A stretch of 64,000 nucleotides of DNA, from positions 262,261 to 326,260 of the forward strand of contig DYJC01000004.1 of assembly GCA_020723305.1 (NCBI GenBank), in the 5' to 3' direction. Below the pieces are notes generated by a model that saw only the letters and a program-made list of their open reading frames with translations, was not told where the DNA came from and did not search any database. A program made the translations under genes and the position numbers. Positions 34,995-43,400 of the stretch are shown piece by piece (position 1 is the first letter of the stretch; each line of letters opens with the position of its first letter). The stretch is from Desulfosudis oleivorans. Lineage in GTDB: Bacteria > Desulfobacterota > Desulfobacteria > Desulfobacterales > SURF-7.

Positions 34995-36464
34995 TTATCC
35001 CTTTTTCAGTTTGACAACCATAAAGCCGCTTCCCTGTCGTTTAATGAAGAGCTGAATCATCTCGCCTTTTTTCACTTTCCCGATTTCCCGGGTATACTCG
35101 TTGACACTATCCACTGAACTCCGGTTTACTTCCATGATGATATCCCCGGCAGCGATTCCAGCTTGTTCTCCAATGCTGTTCGGTTCCACCTCTATCACAA
35201 TAACACCCTTGGATGACTCCACATTAAACTGCCTGGATATTTCAGGAGTAATTTTTGAAACACGAAGTCCCAGTTCATTTCCGGATTGACCACCCCTGCC
35301 GGCAACCATAGGAGTATCATCCCGTTTTGCAACCATCACGGTGAACACTTTCTCCTCTCCTTTACGGAGTACCTTGATATCTACCTTTTCACCCACACCG
35401 ATATTGGCGATAACGCCCGTGAGATCGTGGCTTGAGTTTACGGGCTTGCCATTCACTTCGATAATGATATCTTTCACCTGAATGCCGGCCTTCTCTGCAG
35501 GGTCACCTGGAAACACCTCCATTACCAGTGCCCCTGTCTGTTTCTCAACCCCGTAATATGCAGCAATCTCCTCGGTCAGATTCTGGATTCCAACCCCGAG
35601 CCATCCCCGGGTGACACTCCCCTTTCCTTTAAGCTGTTCAATGACCCCCTTGGCCAGATCAATGGGGATGGCAAAACCGATTCCCTGTCCACCGGCTACA
35701 ATGGCCGTGTTGATACCAATAACCATTCCATCCATATCCAGCAGAGGTCCACCGCTGTTTCCCGGATTAATGGATGCATCGGTCTGAATGAAATCATCAT
35801 ATGGACCGGAGCCGATAACGCGTCCTTTTGCGCTCACGATTCCGGCTGTCACGGTGTGAGCCAACCCGAACGGGCTCCCGATGGCAACAACCCACTCCCC
35901 GACCTTCAGTTTTTCAGATGATCCAAACTCCAGAACCGGTAATTCCTTTTCCGGTTTTATTTTAATCAATGCCAGATCGGTTGAAGGATCGCGGCCGATA
36001 ATCGTTGCATCGTACTCTTTCCCGTCTTTCAGAATGACTTTAATCTGATCGGCATTTTCAATCACATGGTTGTTGGTGACAACATATCCGTCCTTACCAA
36101 TAATAAAGCCGGACCCGAGACTCCGCTGTTTAAAATCCCTGTTGGGGATTCCTCCAAAAAATCTTTCAAAAAGATCATCTTGCGGTTGATTCGGTTGATT
36201 GTTTCCAAATGGATTCCTGGAAAAATGACGGAAAACCAGTCCTCCGCCCTTTATATTTTTTTCCGTTCTCACATTAATCACCGCGGAACTCTTCCCCTCT
36301 GCAAGGGCGCTGAAACTTTCCGGGACCATCCGGACTTTTTCAGATTCACTTTCTGCCATGGCATAGGAAGAAAAAAACACTATGCCCAGAATCACAGTTA
36401 CGCCAATCATAATAGACAGAATCGCTTTTTTCCCGATTACACGGGTCAATGGTAATGAATTCAT
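34995..36464 (-). CDS. degQ: Periplasmic serine protease of the HtrA/DegQ family
   Basis: 489 residues: N-terminal signal segment (AILSIMIGVTVILGIVFFSSYAMA), trypsin-like domain with His133 (TNNHVI), Asp163 (STDLALIKI) and Ser237 (GNSGGPL), then two PDZ domains (RGWLGVGIQNLTEEIAAYYG and a second near residue 400). Two PDZ domains and a full triad mark a DegP/DegQ-type quality-control protease/chaperone rather than DegS. GAGG precedes the ATG. The next gene to the right is a divergent ZraSR-like sensor kinase, a system that in other bacteria answers envelope stress, so a functional link is plausible. Confidence 0.93.
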   Translation of the reverse strand: MNSLPLTRVIGKKAILSIMIGVTVILGIVFFSSYAMAESESEKVRMVPESFSALAEGKSSAVINVRTEKNIKGGGLVFRHFSRNPFGNNQPNQPQDDLFERFFGGIPNRDFKQRSLGSGFIIGKDGYVVTNNHVIENADQIKVILKDGKEYDATIIGRDPSTDLALIKIKPEKELPVLEFGSSEKLKVGEWVVAIGSPFGLAHTVTAGIVSAKGRVIGSGPYDDFIQTDASINPGNSGGPLLDMDGMVIGINTAIVAGGQGIGFAIPIDLAKGVIEQLKGKGSVTRGWLGVGIQNLTEEIAAYYGVEKQTGALVMEVFPGDPAEKAGIQVKDIIIEVNGKPVNSSHDLTGVIANIGVGEKVDIKVLRKGEEKVFTVMVAKRDDTPMVAGRGGQSGNELGLRVSKITPEISRQFNVESSKGVIVIEVEPNSIGEQAGIAAGDIIMEVNRSSVDSVNEYTREIGKVKKGEMIQLFIKRQGSGFMVVKLKKG

Positions 36465-36735
36465 GACACATCCTCTTTATTGGTTATTTTTTTCTGATTA
36501 TTTAAAATTTCCTGTAATCCCGACTCTCATTTTTCATATCCCTGATCAGCAATCTTGGTGCCAAAAACCATAATAAAATTCATCCTATATATGATAAGAT
36601 GAAAATCTTGGAAATCAACTTCTTATTTGATCATTACGTAACTGCATTTCGAAAATCATATGCCTTGTTAAAGTTGCTTCCGAGTCCAATCCCACCGGTA
36701 GTTGTGATATATTGCATTCGCATCCGGGGCATATC

Positions 36736-36829
36736 GATTCCCCCCTTGAGGGATTAAGGGGGGTGTAATTCTCATAACTAATTTTTATTATTTATAAAAC
36801 ACCCCCCTACCCCCCTCAAGGGGGGAATC
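36736..36829. repeat. Hairpin repeat D (C/G-rich inverted repeat)
   Basis: GATTCCCCCCTTGAGG at the left and CCTCAAGGGGGGAATC at the right are perfect inverted arms. Inside them lie a second pair, AAGGGGGGTGT and ACACCCCCCT, and an AT-rich loop. It is a stable cruciform-type element in the 660-base gap between the divergent protease and sensor kinase genes. Similar G-run palindromes occur widely in bacterial genomes as dispersed repeats. No other feature was seen in 36465-37125. Confidence 0.75.
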
Positions 36830-37125
36830 AGTTAGGCGATTATCCGAATTTGGTTACAAATTGTTTGGTTCTTTCATTCCAGATATGATAGTTCAAAAAA
36901 ATGGATAAAAAATATCCATAATGCGATTCTGTCTGGATAAAAAATATCCATATTCAGCTTATTTTATAGAGGCGACATTAAAACAGCAATATCAAATTTC
37001 CGGCCTTCATTCCAGTCCGGTTTGATTCTGGTTATGGGCAGGAATAAAATTCAGAACCAGAAAAAGCCATGAAGCAGCATGGCATATTACTTGCTGAACC
37101 GCTCGATTTGACAGGAATAAAAAAT

Positions 37126-38895
37126 ATGGACACCATCCAACACACAAACCGGTTTCAAACAACCGTTCCGCCCTGGATTCTGATCGGGGCTGCAATCATC
37201 CTTTTTCCGCTGTTCACCCTGATGACCGTTGCCAACATTCACCGTCACCGGGAAGCCGGCATCCAGCTTCTTGTGGAAAAAGGCGCTGCCCTGATCCGAT
37301 CATTTGAGGCCGGAACCCGAACCGGTCTGATGGGAGAACATTTCAGCGGGAAACACCTTCAGCAGCTCCTCACAGAAACCGCCACTCAGGAAGATATTAT
37401 TTATCTGACGGTTGTGAATAAAAACGGAATCACGCTGGCACACAACAACCAGTCGAAAATAGGCTTCCCATATGGATCTGAACTGAATCTTTTCAAAATC
37501 TCGCAAACTTCGGATATCCACTGGCGCATCATCGAAAAGCCGGGAGAACCGAATGTTTTTGAAGTGTTTCGCCGATTTGCCCCTTCCGGAACACAGTGGC
37601 AGGAGCCCAATGTACTCCGGCTTTTTCGACAATTAGGCCTGCCCTACATGACCGACTGGAAAAAAAACAATCCATCCGACCTGGTCATTTTTATCGGACT
37701 GGATATGAGTTCCCTTGAAGAAGCCGGCCGGAATGATATGAGGCAGGCCATTATCATTGCCGGTGTCATGCTTCTGATCGGCCTGACCGGAATCATCCTC
37801 CTGTTCATCACGCACAACTACCGCCAGGCCCGTGTATCCCTGTCCAGAATCAAAGCTTTTTCCGACAACCTTGTTGAGAATATCCCCATTGGTCTGATCG
37901 TGGTGGATAACCATAAACAGCTCGCTTCCTTTAATCAGATTGCTGAATCCTTTTTCGGCCGCCTCACCGAAAGCAGCATAGGAAAGGATGTCGCGGATAT
38001 TCTCCCAAGGGAACTTTGGGAACTGATCGATCATCCGGACATACGTAACGGCATCGTGGAAAAGGAAATCAACTGCCCGGTAAAAGACGGAAAAATTATT
38101 CCATTCGAAGTAAGCGCAACACTCCTGCATGACCGGAAGGATACTTTTCACGGTTATATCCTGCTCTTCAAGGATCTGACGGAAATTCAGTCCCTGAAAA
38201 AACATCTGGCCCGAAGTCAGCGGCTGGCATCTGTCGGAAGACTGGCAGCAGGCGTTGCCCATGAAATCCGGAATCCGCTAAGCTCCATCAAAGGCTTCGC
38301 CACCTATTTTAAAGAGCGTTTTGAAAAACAGCCGGAAGATAAAGAGACTGCGGAGATTATGATTCAAGAGGTGGACAGGCTGAACCGGGTTGTCAGCCAG
38401 CTTCTTGAGTTTGCCAGACCGGTTTCCGTGACCGGGAAACCGGTTAATCTCAAAAAACTGATCTATGACTCCGTAAAATTGATCGAGAAGCAGGTTCAGG
38501 AAAAAAACATACAGGTCATCATCAACCCGCTTCATGAGCTGTGTGATCTGTTTCTGGATTCGGATAAAATCAGCCAGATTTTGCTGAATCTTTATCTGAA
38601 TGCATTGGATGCAATGGAAGACGGAGGTTCTCTTGTAATTGCTTTTGGCAAACATCCATGGAAGCCGGGAATTGAAATATCGGTTGCCGATACCGGAACC
38701 GGAATTGATGAAAAGGATCAGCCCAATATTTTCGATCCCTACTTTACCAGGAAACCCAATGGAACCGGAATCGGACTGGCCATTGTCCATAATATTGTTG
38801 AAGCGCATAACGGAGAGATCCGGGTTGAAAGCGAGGTCAGCAAGGGGACAATCTTTACAATTTTCCTGTCCGAACTTCCCCAAAGCGGAGGATAG
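37126..38895 (+). CDS. Sensor histidine kinase, ZraS-like
   Basis: 589 residues. One membrane helix near the N-terminus (WILIGAAIILFPLFTLMTVA) and a second at about 225-245 (AIIIAGVMLLIGLTGIILLFI) enclose a periplasmic sensor of about 170 residues. A PAS domain follows (LVENIPIGLIVVDNHKQ), then HisKA with GVAHEIRNPLSSI (phospho-His) and HATPase_c (N-box LYLNALDAMEDGG; ADTGTGID; GTGIGLAI). The start at 37126 has AGGAAT upstream; a frame to 37069 lacks one. Its stop is 6 bases before the response regulator. No Zn-binding motif was noted, so the signal is unknown. Confidence 0.9.
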   Translation: MDTIQHTNRFQTTVPPWILIGAAIILFPLFTLMTVANIHRHREAGIQLLVEKGAALIRSFEAGTRTGLMGEHFSGKHLQQLLTETATQEDIIYLTVVNKNGITLAHNNQSKIGFPYGSELNLFKISQTSDIHWRIIEKPGEPNVFEVFRRFAPSGTQWQEPNVLRLFRQLGLPYMTDWKKNNPSDLVIFIGLDMSSLEEAGRNDMRQAIIIAGVMLLIGLTGIILLFITHNYRQARVSLSRIKAFSDNLVENIPIGLIVVDNHKQLASFNQIAESFFGRLTESSIGKDVADILPRELWELIDHPDIRNGIVEKEINCPVKDGKIIPFEVSATLLHDRKDTFHGYILLFKDLTEIQSLKKHLARSQRLASVGRLAAGVAHEIRNPLSSIKGFATYFKERFEKQPEDKETAEIMIQEVDRLNRVVSQLLEFARPVSVTGKPVNLKKLIYDSVKLIEKQVQEKNIQVIINPLHELCDLFLDSDKISQILLNLYLNALDAMEDGGSLVIAFGKHPWKPGIEISVADTGTGIDEKDQPNIFDPYFTRKPNGTGIGLAIVHNIVEAHNGEIRVESEVSKGTIFTIFLSELPQSGG

Positions 38896-38901
38896 ACAAA
38901 T

Positions 38902-40284
38902 ATGGCTCTGAAAAACAACCTGCTCGTAGTAGATGATGACAAAGCCCATCGTACCATGCTTTATACACTGTTGCGGGGATGGGGATATGATGTTACGCAG
39001 GCAGATGACGGCGCAACCGCCATTGATCGCGTGCATGAATCCTCATTTGATGTGATCCTCATGGACATCCGAATGCTTCGTGTATCCGGCATTGAAGCCC
39101 TGGAAATAATCCGTTCCTACAATCCCGCCATCCCGGTGATCATCATGACCGCATATTCTTCTGTTGAAACCGCCGTGGAAACCCTGAAAAAAGGCGCCTA
39201 TGACTATCTCACCAAACCCCTTGATTTTGACAAGCTCCGCATCACCCTGGAAAAAGCCATGGAGCATCGTCGGCTGAAGGAGGAGAACAGAATCCTGAAG
39301 GAAAATGCCGGACAACATTTCAGCAGGCAGAATATCATCGGCAGCAGTCCGGCCATGACAAAACTTTTTGAAATTGTCGAACAGGTTGCTCCAAGCGAGG
39401 CAACGGTTCTGATCCATGGAGAATCCGGAACCGGAAAGGAGCTGATCGCAGGTCTGGTTCATTACAACAGTTTCCGGAAAAACCATCCTTTTATCAAAAT
39501 CAATTGCGCAGCCATCACCGAAACCCTTCTGGAATCCGAACTCTTTGGACATGAAAAAGGAGCGTTTACCGGAGCGGATAAAAGAAAGGAAGGAAAGTTT
39601 CTTCAAGCGGATAAGGGCAGCCTTCTGCTGGATGAAGTCAGCGAAATGCCTCTTTCCATGCAGGTGAAACTGCTGCGGGTTCTTCAGGAAAGAGAAATCA
39701 CCAGGGTCGGCGGCGATACGGTTGTGCCGGTGGATGTCCGGGTGATTGCCGCAACCAATAAGAATCTGATCGAGATGATTGAAAAGGGAAGATTCCGGGA
39801 AGATCTTTTCTATCGTCTCAACGTTGTCCTGCTTGAAGTCCCTGCACTGAGAAACAGAGAAGATGATGTCCCGCTTCTTGCAGCCCATTTCCTGACTCTT
39901 TTTTCAGAAAAAAACCGGAAAAAAATAAAAGGGTTTACTCCTGTGGCAATGGATTGTCTGATCAAATACAACTGGCCCGGCAATGTGCGGGAACTCATGA
40001 ATACGGTTGAAAGAACGGTTGTACTGGCCAGATCGGATTATATTGACGTTGTAGAGCTTCCCGTGATACAGAGACAGCCTTTACCGGAAAATGCTTTCGC
40101 CATCCGGAATCTCGATCAGGGATCTGTTCTGGCTGAAGGTGCCACTCTTGAAACAATTGAAAAAACAGCCATTATCAACACGCTTCAAGCTGTAAACAGC
40201 AACAAAAGTGAAGCGGCAAGGAGATTGGGCATTACCCGGAAAACATTGCACAAAAAACTGAAACAATATGGCTTGATGCCGTAA
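38902..40284 (+). CDS. Sigma-54-dependent response regulator, ZraR/NtrC-like
   Basis: 460 residues: receiver domain with acidic pocket DDDK and phospho-acceptor Asp55 (VILMDIRM) and Lys in LTKPLDF. The AAA+ domain has GESGTGKELIAG (Walker A), the GAFTGA loop that contacts sigma-54 and LLLDEVSEMP (Walker B). The C-terminal Fis-type helix-turn-helix is NKSEAARRLGITRKTLHKKLK. It activates RpoN promoters when phosphorylated by the kinase just upstream (GGAGG and 6-base spacing). Target genes cannot be read from here; the divergent protease and the following ydcF-like gene are candidates. Confidence 0.93.
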   Translation: MALKNNLLVVDDDKAHRTMLYTLLRGWGYDVTQADDGATAIDRVHESSFDVILMDIRMLRVSGIEALEIIRSYNPAIPVIIMTAYSSVETAVETLKKGAYDYLTKPLDFDKLRITLEKAMEHRRLKEENRILKENAGQHFSRQNIIGSSPAMTKLFEIVEQVAPSEATVLIHGESGTGKELIAGLVHYNSFRKNHPFIKINCAAITETLLESELFGHEKGAFTGADKRKEGKFLQADKGSLLLDEVSEMPLSMQVKLLRVLQEREITRVGGDTVVPVDVRVIAATNKNLIEMIEKGRFREDLFYRLNVVLLEVPALRNREDDVPLLAAHFLTLFSEKNRKKIKGFTPVAMDCLIKYNWPGNVRELMNTVERTVVLARSDYIDVVELPVIQRQPLPENAFAIRNLDQGSVLAEGATLETIEKTAIINTLQAVNSNKSEAARRLGITRKTLHKKLKQYGLMP

Positions 40285-40308
40285 GAAAAGTACAGGGTAG
40301 AATAAAAC

Positions 40309-41064
40309 ATGTTTGCTTTTTTTAAAATATTGGAAACACTTGTGCTGCCGCCGGGAATTTTTGTTCTCCTTCTTGCGGCTTTTGGATGGATGCAGTTCCG
40401 GAAAAAAAATTACGAAACCGGGATAGACACTCTTTTTGTCGGATTCTGTATCTGGGCTCTCTCCATCTCTCCGGTTTCCAATTCTCTGATGAAAGGACTG
40501 GAGTCATCCTTTCCCATTCCAAAAAAAATCAATGGAGATGTCATTATTCTCCTTGGCGCAGGGCTGAATGAAAATGCTGCGGATCTTTCCGGTATTGGAT
40601 TTCCGGACGGAGACATGCTTGGCCGGATCACAACTGCAATCCGTCTCCACAAGAAGCTCAACATCCCGATTATTATCGCAAGCGGCAATGTGTATCCGGA
40701 AGGGAAAGCCGGGGCGCCGGTGTATCAGCGGATCATGACGGATCTGGGAATTGACCCCGCCGGCATCATTGTTGAAAAAAAAAGTCGGAACACCTTTGAA
40801 AACGCCCAGTATGCATCCATGATCTGTCAGGATCTGGGATACAAAAACCCCATACTACTGACCGCGGCCTATCATCTGAAACGTGCCCGTATGGCATTTC
40901 AAACAACCGGCCTGACAACCATTCCCTTTCCAGCCTACCGGTACTCTTCAGACAACCCTGTATTTTTCTGGAGAAGCTTTCTCCCCTGCCACAACTCCTT
41001 TGAAATATCGTGCGTGGCTATCCGTGAGTATCTGGGGATTTTGTATTACATGGTCCGATATTAA
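40309..41064 (+). CDS. YdcF/ElyC family protein (DUF218)
   Basis: 251 residues with two N-terminal membrane helices (LVLPPGIFVLLLAAFGWMQ; TLFVGFCIWALSISPV) and a DUF218 domain: DVIILLGAGLNENA, IIIASGNVYPEGKAGA, IIVEKKSRNTFENAQYA, and LLTAAYHLKRARMAF. ElyC-type proteins act in envelope/lipid-carrier (undecaprenyl-phosphate) homeostasis. It follows the response regulator by 24 bases and is probably in its operon. A second, decayed copy of its last about 67 codons occurs at 42720-42927. Confidence 0.88.
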   Translation: MFAFFKILETLVLPPGIFVLLLAAFGWMQFRKKNYETGIDTLFVGFCIWALSISPVSNSLMKGLESSFPIPKKINGDVIILLGAGLNENAADLSGIGFPDGDMLGRITTAIRLHKKLNIPIIIASGNVYPEGKAGAPVYQRIMTDLGIDPAGIIVEKKSRNTFENAQYASMICQDLGYKNPILLTAAYHLKRARMAFQTTGLTTIPFPAYRYSSDNPVFFWRSFLPCHNSFEISCVAIREYLGILYYMVRY

Positions 41065-41165
41065 AATTCCCCAGCACCAACATACCCAGACCATTCAGAA
41101 GTATTATCTTATGGATCACATCATATCCGGCGGCCAAAACGTCATTGTCTTTTTTTAGAAGTCGT

Positions 41166-41948
41166 TTAAAGCTTTCCAACAGGTTCAAATTTAAACATCG
41201 GGCATCCCTTGCACACATCAAGGCCCGGCCAGGGTTCAGATCCTTCGCCCAGAAGGGACGCGCCTTCTCCTGATGCGCAACGTTTCTGCTGCTGCAGGGC
41301 CATGTCAATGATATGCTCTCCGGGAATAAACAGATTCACATATCCCATTTCTGTTTTTCCGGAGGTTTTTGAGCCTGCGCAGATGGTGGTCAGGTTGGCC
41401 GTATGATGGGTGTATGCCCATACGCTTCCGGCGCAGACAGCAGAATTGGGTGTATGGCAAAAGGTCAAATTCGGCTTTCCCATTGCCCCCATGTAATCAT
41501 TTAACAGATGGTACGCCTGATAGGGAGTGCAGACCATAAAAACAATATCCGGTTGAGAAGAGATCTTATCAAAAAAATCAATGGGTGCCATGTAAATACC
41601 CTTGCACCCCTTTTTCAGCTTCACTTTTTCCCTGGCTGCGGCAAGGGCCAGGGACTCATCCATCAAGTATTTGAGATGCTGTTTGGTATCAATCTTTTCA
41701 TCTATATCCCTGAATCCAAATACCAGTGCAGCATTCCGGCATAACAACTTTTCAGGTTTCAGGATCAAGGCCAACCGTTTCTGTCGGGCAGCGGCCAGAT
41801 ACTGGCAATAGGTGAGTCTGGCTTTTGATGCATGAGTCACCGGCGCTTGTTCAAGTTCTTCGTCCGTATAAACAAACCGGATGCCCACAGGATCGAAATC
41901 TAACCGTATATTCCAGATAAATTGTTCGCGAATGTCATGATATTTCAT
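41166..41948 (-). CDS. DUF169-family protein
   Basis: 260 residues, soluble. The family pattern is visible: LDFDPVGIRFVYTDEE, LTYCQYLAAARQKR, IVFMVCTPYQAYHLLNDYM, and the cysteine-bearing NSAVCAGSVWAYTHHTAN, ending DVCKGCPMFKFEPV. DUF169 proteins are common in anaerobes and methanogens; no biochemical function is established to my knowledge. Several cysteines (C-x2-C near the end) may bind metal or a cluster. GGAG precedes the ATG. It is convergent with the ydcF-like gene. Confidence 0.85.
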   Translation of the reverse strand: MKYHDIREQFIWNIRLDFDPVGIRFVYTDEELEQAPVTHASKARLTYCQYLAAARQKRLALILKPEKLLCRNAALVFGFRDIDEKIDTKQHLKYLMDESLALAAAREKVKLKKGCKGIYMAPIDFFDKISSQPDIVFMVCTPYQAYHLLNDYMGAMGKPNLTFCHTPNSAVCAGSVWAYTHHTANLTTICAGSKTSGKTEMGYVNLFIPGEHIIDMALQQQKRCASGEGASLLGEGSEPWPGLDVCKGCPMFKFEPVGKL

Positions 41949-42094
41949 AAACGCTCCAAATTATTATTTCCTGATATTTATATTTGACAAGGGCTATATG
42001 AAAAACATGAGATATAAACTCTACTATTTTATATAAATATCGAAATGAATGCTCATGTTTATCAGCTCGGAAGGCAAGATACAAGGTATATGCC

Positions 42095-42143
42095 TTATTA
42101 TATCTATCTTGAAATTTTCCAGCCGGATGATGTATATATCTTT
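42095..42143. repeat. Shared 48-base upstream element, copy 1
   Basis: TTATTATATCTATCTTG, then AAATTTTCCAGCCGGATG and ATGTATATATCTTT. The same sequence with about ten changes recurs at 43087-43134 ahead of vapB. Here it stands about 40 bases before the 42181 start codon. Its right end GTATATATCTTT matches the right arm of the vapBC palindrome. It may be a common operator for the two toxin-antitoxin-like modules. Confidence 0.6.
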
Positions 42144-42180
42144 ACGATAAACCAATAAACAAAGATCCAATAGTTCATTT

Positions 42181-42366
42181 ATGGCTGACGAATTAAAAAA
42201 CAAAAAAAGCTCAGGCGTTGACAAAGGGCTGGTCGCCATGTTCCTGAAAATGTCACCGGAGATGCGTCTGGAGGCAAATGATAATGCAGTGTGTGTTATT
42301 TTGGAGTTGAGAAATGCCTGCCAACAGCAACAAAACAAAGAGTGCAAACCTAAGCGAAATCATTGA
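42181..42366 (+). CDS. Small protein of a nucleotidyltransferase-linked two-gene module
   Basis: 61 residues: VDKGLVAMFLKMSPEMRLEANDN, then VILELRNAC. Small proteins of this form (LxMxPxxRLEANDxxxxxILELRNA) commonly precede, with a short overlap, a gene for a nucleotidyltransferase-fold protein in Desulfobacterota; this is from memory. The downstream gene overlaps by 53 bases in another frame and carries only the end of such a protein. Probable antitoxin-like or regulatory partner of a stress/defence module, now orphaned. Confidence 0.55.
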   Translation: MADELKNKKSSGVDKGLVAMFLKMSPEMRLEANDNAVCVILELRNACQQQQNKECKPKRNH

Positions 42367-42547
42367 AGGTCTTCTCGAACACACAGTAGAAATTGAGTTT
42401 CGAGGCCATATGATTCATGTCCTCGGTATCAAGAAGCTGATCGAACTCAAAAAAAATTCCAAAGACTCCAAAGACAAACAACGGCTCCCTGTTCTTGAAG
42501 AAACATTACGGCAGTTAGAAAAAAAGTCAGGAAGCAATCATGAGTAA
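42314..42547 (+). pseudogene. Nucleotidyltransferase-type protein with the catalytic core deleted in frame
   Basis: 77 residues. The N-terminus (NLSEIIEGLL) and C-terminus (HTVEIEFRGHMIHVLGIKKLIELKK then RLPVLEETLRQLEKK) match the two ends of a nucleotidyltransferase-like family that is normally about 170-200 residues. The missing middle would hold the GG-x-A and D-x-D catalytic motifs. The reading frame is intact across the joint near LLEHTVE. A deletion between short repeats is the simplest explanation. It can hardly have enzymatic activity, but could still bind its small partner. Confidence 0.55.
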
Positions 42548-42718
42548 GATAGAGATCAACAGCATGAAGCCCAGAATGGAAAGAAGCTGTTTCAGAACCC
42601 TCTTCAGGTGCAATCCAGCCATACAAGCCAGCAGGACGGAAACCGTAAAGGCAATTCCCGGCACCGGAATTTCGCCGGAGAGAGCAACCTCCACGGAAAG
42701 CAAAAATGCGTTGACAAT
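42527..42718 (-). pseudogene. C-terminal fragment of an unidentified membrane protein
   Basis: On the minus strand about 63 codons read as strongly membrane-like sequence (AFLLSVEVALSGEIPVPG, then AFTVSVLLACMAGLHL and LLSILGFMLLISILLMIAS to the stop). The upstream part of the same frame lies antisense to the ydcF-like fragment and is not family sequence. Thus only the last two or three helices of a transporter-like protein remain. The family was not identified. Confidence 0.4.
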
Positions 42719-42719
42719 C

Positions 42720-42927
42720 CTGAACCGTGGCCTATCACCTGAAACGCGCCCAAATGGCATTTCAAACAACCGGTCTTGCAACCACACCGTTTCCGGCCTA
42801 CCGCTACTCCTCAGACAACCCTGTCTTTTACTGGAGAAGTTTTCTCCCCGGTCACAACTCTTTTGAAATATCCTGCGTGGCCATCCGTGAGTATCTGGGG
42901 ATTTTGTATTACATGATACGGTATTAA
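42720..42927 (+). pseudogene. 3' fragment of a second ydcF/elyC-like gene
   Basis: From YHLKRAQMAFQTTGL to the final GILYYM the sequence repeats the last about 67 codons of the gene at 40309-41064, with mostly silent differences at the DNA level. An extra A near 42726 breaks the frame at the left edge. The silent-site divergence implies an old duplicate or a foreign homologue, not a recent copy. It abuts the membrane-protein fragment on the left and a cas2 fragment on the right. Confidence 0.75.
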
Positions 42928-42955
42928 AATGCCGCAACATCTAAAAATTTCCAGC

Positions 42956-43072
42956 ATGAGAAATCTCTACATGATCTGTTTTGATGTCAGTGACGAACGC
43001 CGACTCCGAAAAATCTCCAAATAGCTGTGAAGTTTCGGCGTGCGCGTGCAGCACAACGTCTTTGAATGTTAT
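42956..43072 (+). pseudogene. cas2: cas2 5' fragment with two in-frame stops
   Basis: The frame from ATG 42956 reads MRNLYMICFDVSDERRLRKISK, stop, L, stop, SFGVRVQHNVFECY. This is the N-terminal half of a CRISPR-associated Cas2 nuclease (first strand with the conserved Asp in FDVSD; R-x-Q-x-SVFEC motif). TAG and TGA codons at codons 23 and 25 and loss of everything after FECY show it is dead. No other cas gene and no CRISPR array is seen nearby, so it is the last trace of a lost CRISPR-Cas locus. The homology ends exactly where the vapBC upstream palindrome starts (43073). Confidence 0.75.
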
Positions 43073-43134
43073 AAAGATATATACCGTATAATATATATCT
43101 TGAAATTTTTGAGCAAGATGATGTATATATCTTT
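43073..43134. promoter_or_regulatory. vapBC operator-like inverted repeat
   Basis: AAAGATATATAC (43073-43084) and GTATATATCTTT (43123-43134) are perfect 12-base inverted arms, 38 bases apart, ending 29 bases before the vapB start. TATATAC-type palindromes are usual binding sites of VapBC complexes, which autoregulate their promoter. The inner part (43087 onward) is the second copy of the shared 48-base element found at 42095-42143. Confidence 0.6.
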
Positions 43135-43163
43135 TATAGGTAATCAACAAAAGGAGGCCTTGG

Positions 43164-43400
43164 ATGGAAAAAGCCAAACTATTTATCAATGGGAGAAGTC
43201 AGGCTGTTCGCTTGCCCAAAGCCTATCGGTTTAAGGGAGATGAGGTCTATATCAAAAAAGTAGCCGGAGGGGTTCTGTTACTTGAAAGAAATCAATCTAT
43301 CTGGGATCTTTGGGAAAAAAATCTGATGAAATATGAAGACTCATTTATGACAGATAGAAATCAGCCGGAACTGCACCAGGAGAGAGAGAACCTTGACTAA
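43164..43400 (+). CDS. vapB: VapB-type antitoxin (AbrB/MazE-like DNA-binding)
   Basis: 78 residues starting [21 protein letters not shown], the swapped-hairpin AbrB DNA-binding fold with the R-S-Q-A-V-R-L-P motif of VapB antitoxins. The flexible C-terminal half ([15 protein letters not shown]) would wrap the toxin. AAAGGAGG lies 6 bases before the ATG. It overlaps vapC by 8 bases. The protein should repress its own promoter through the palindrome just upstream. Confidence 0.9.
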   Translation: MEKAKLFINGRSQAVRLPKAYRFKGDEVYIKKVAGGVLLLERNQSIWDLWEKNLMKYEDSFMTDRNQPELHQERENLD

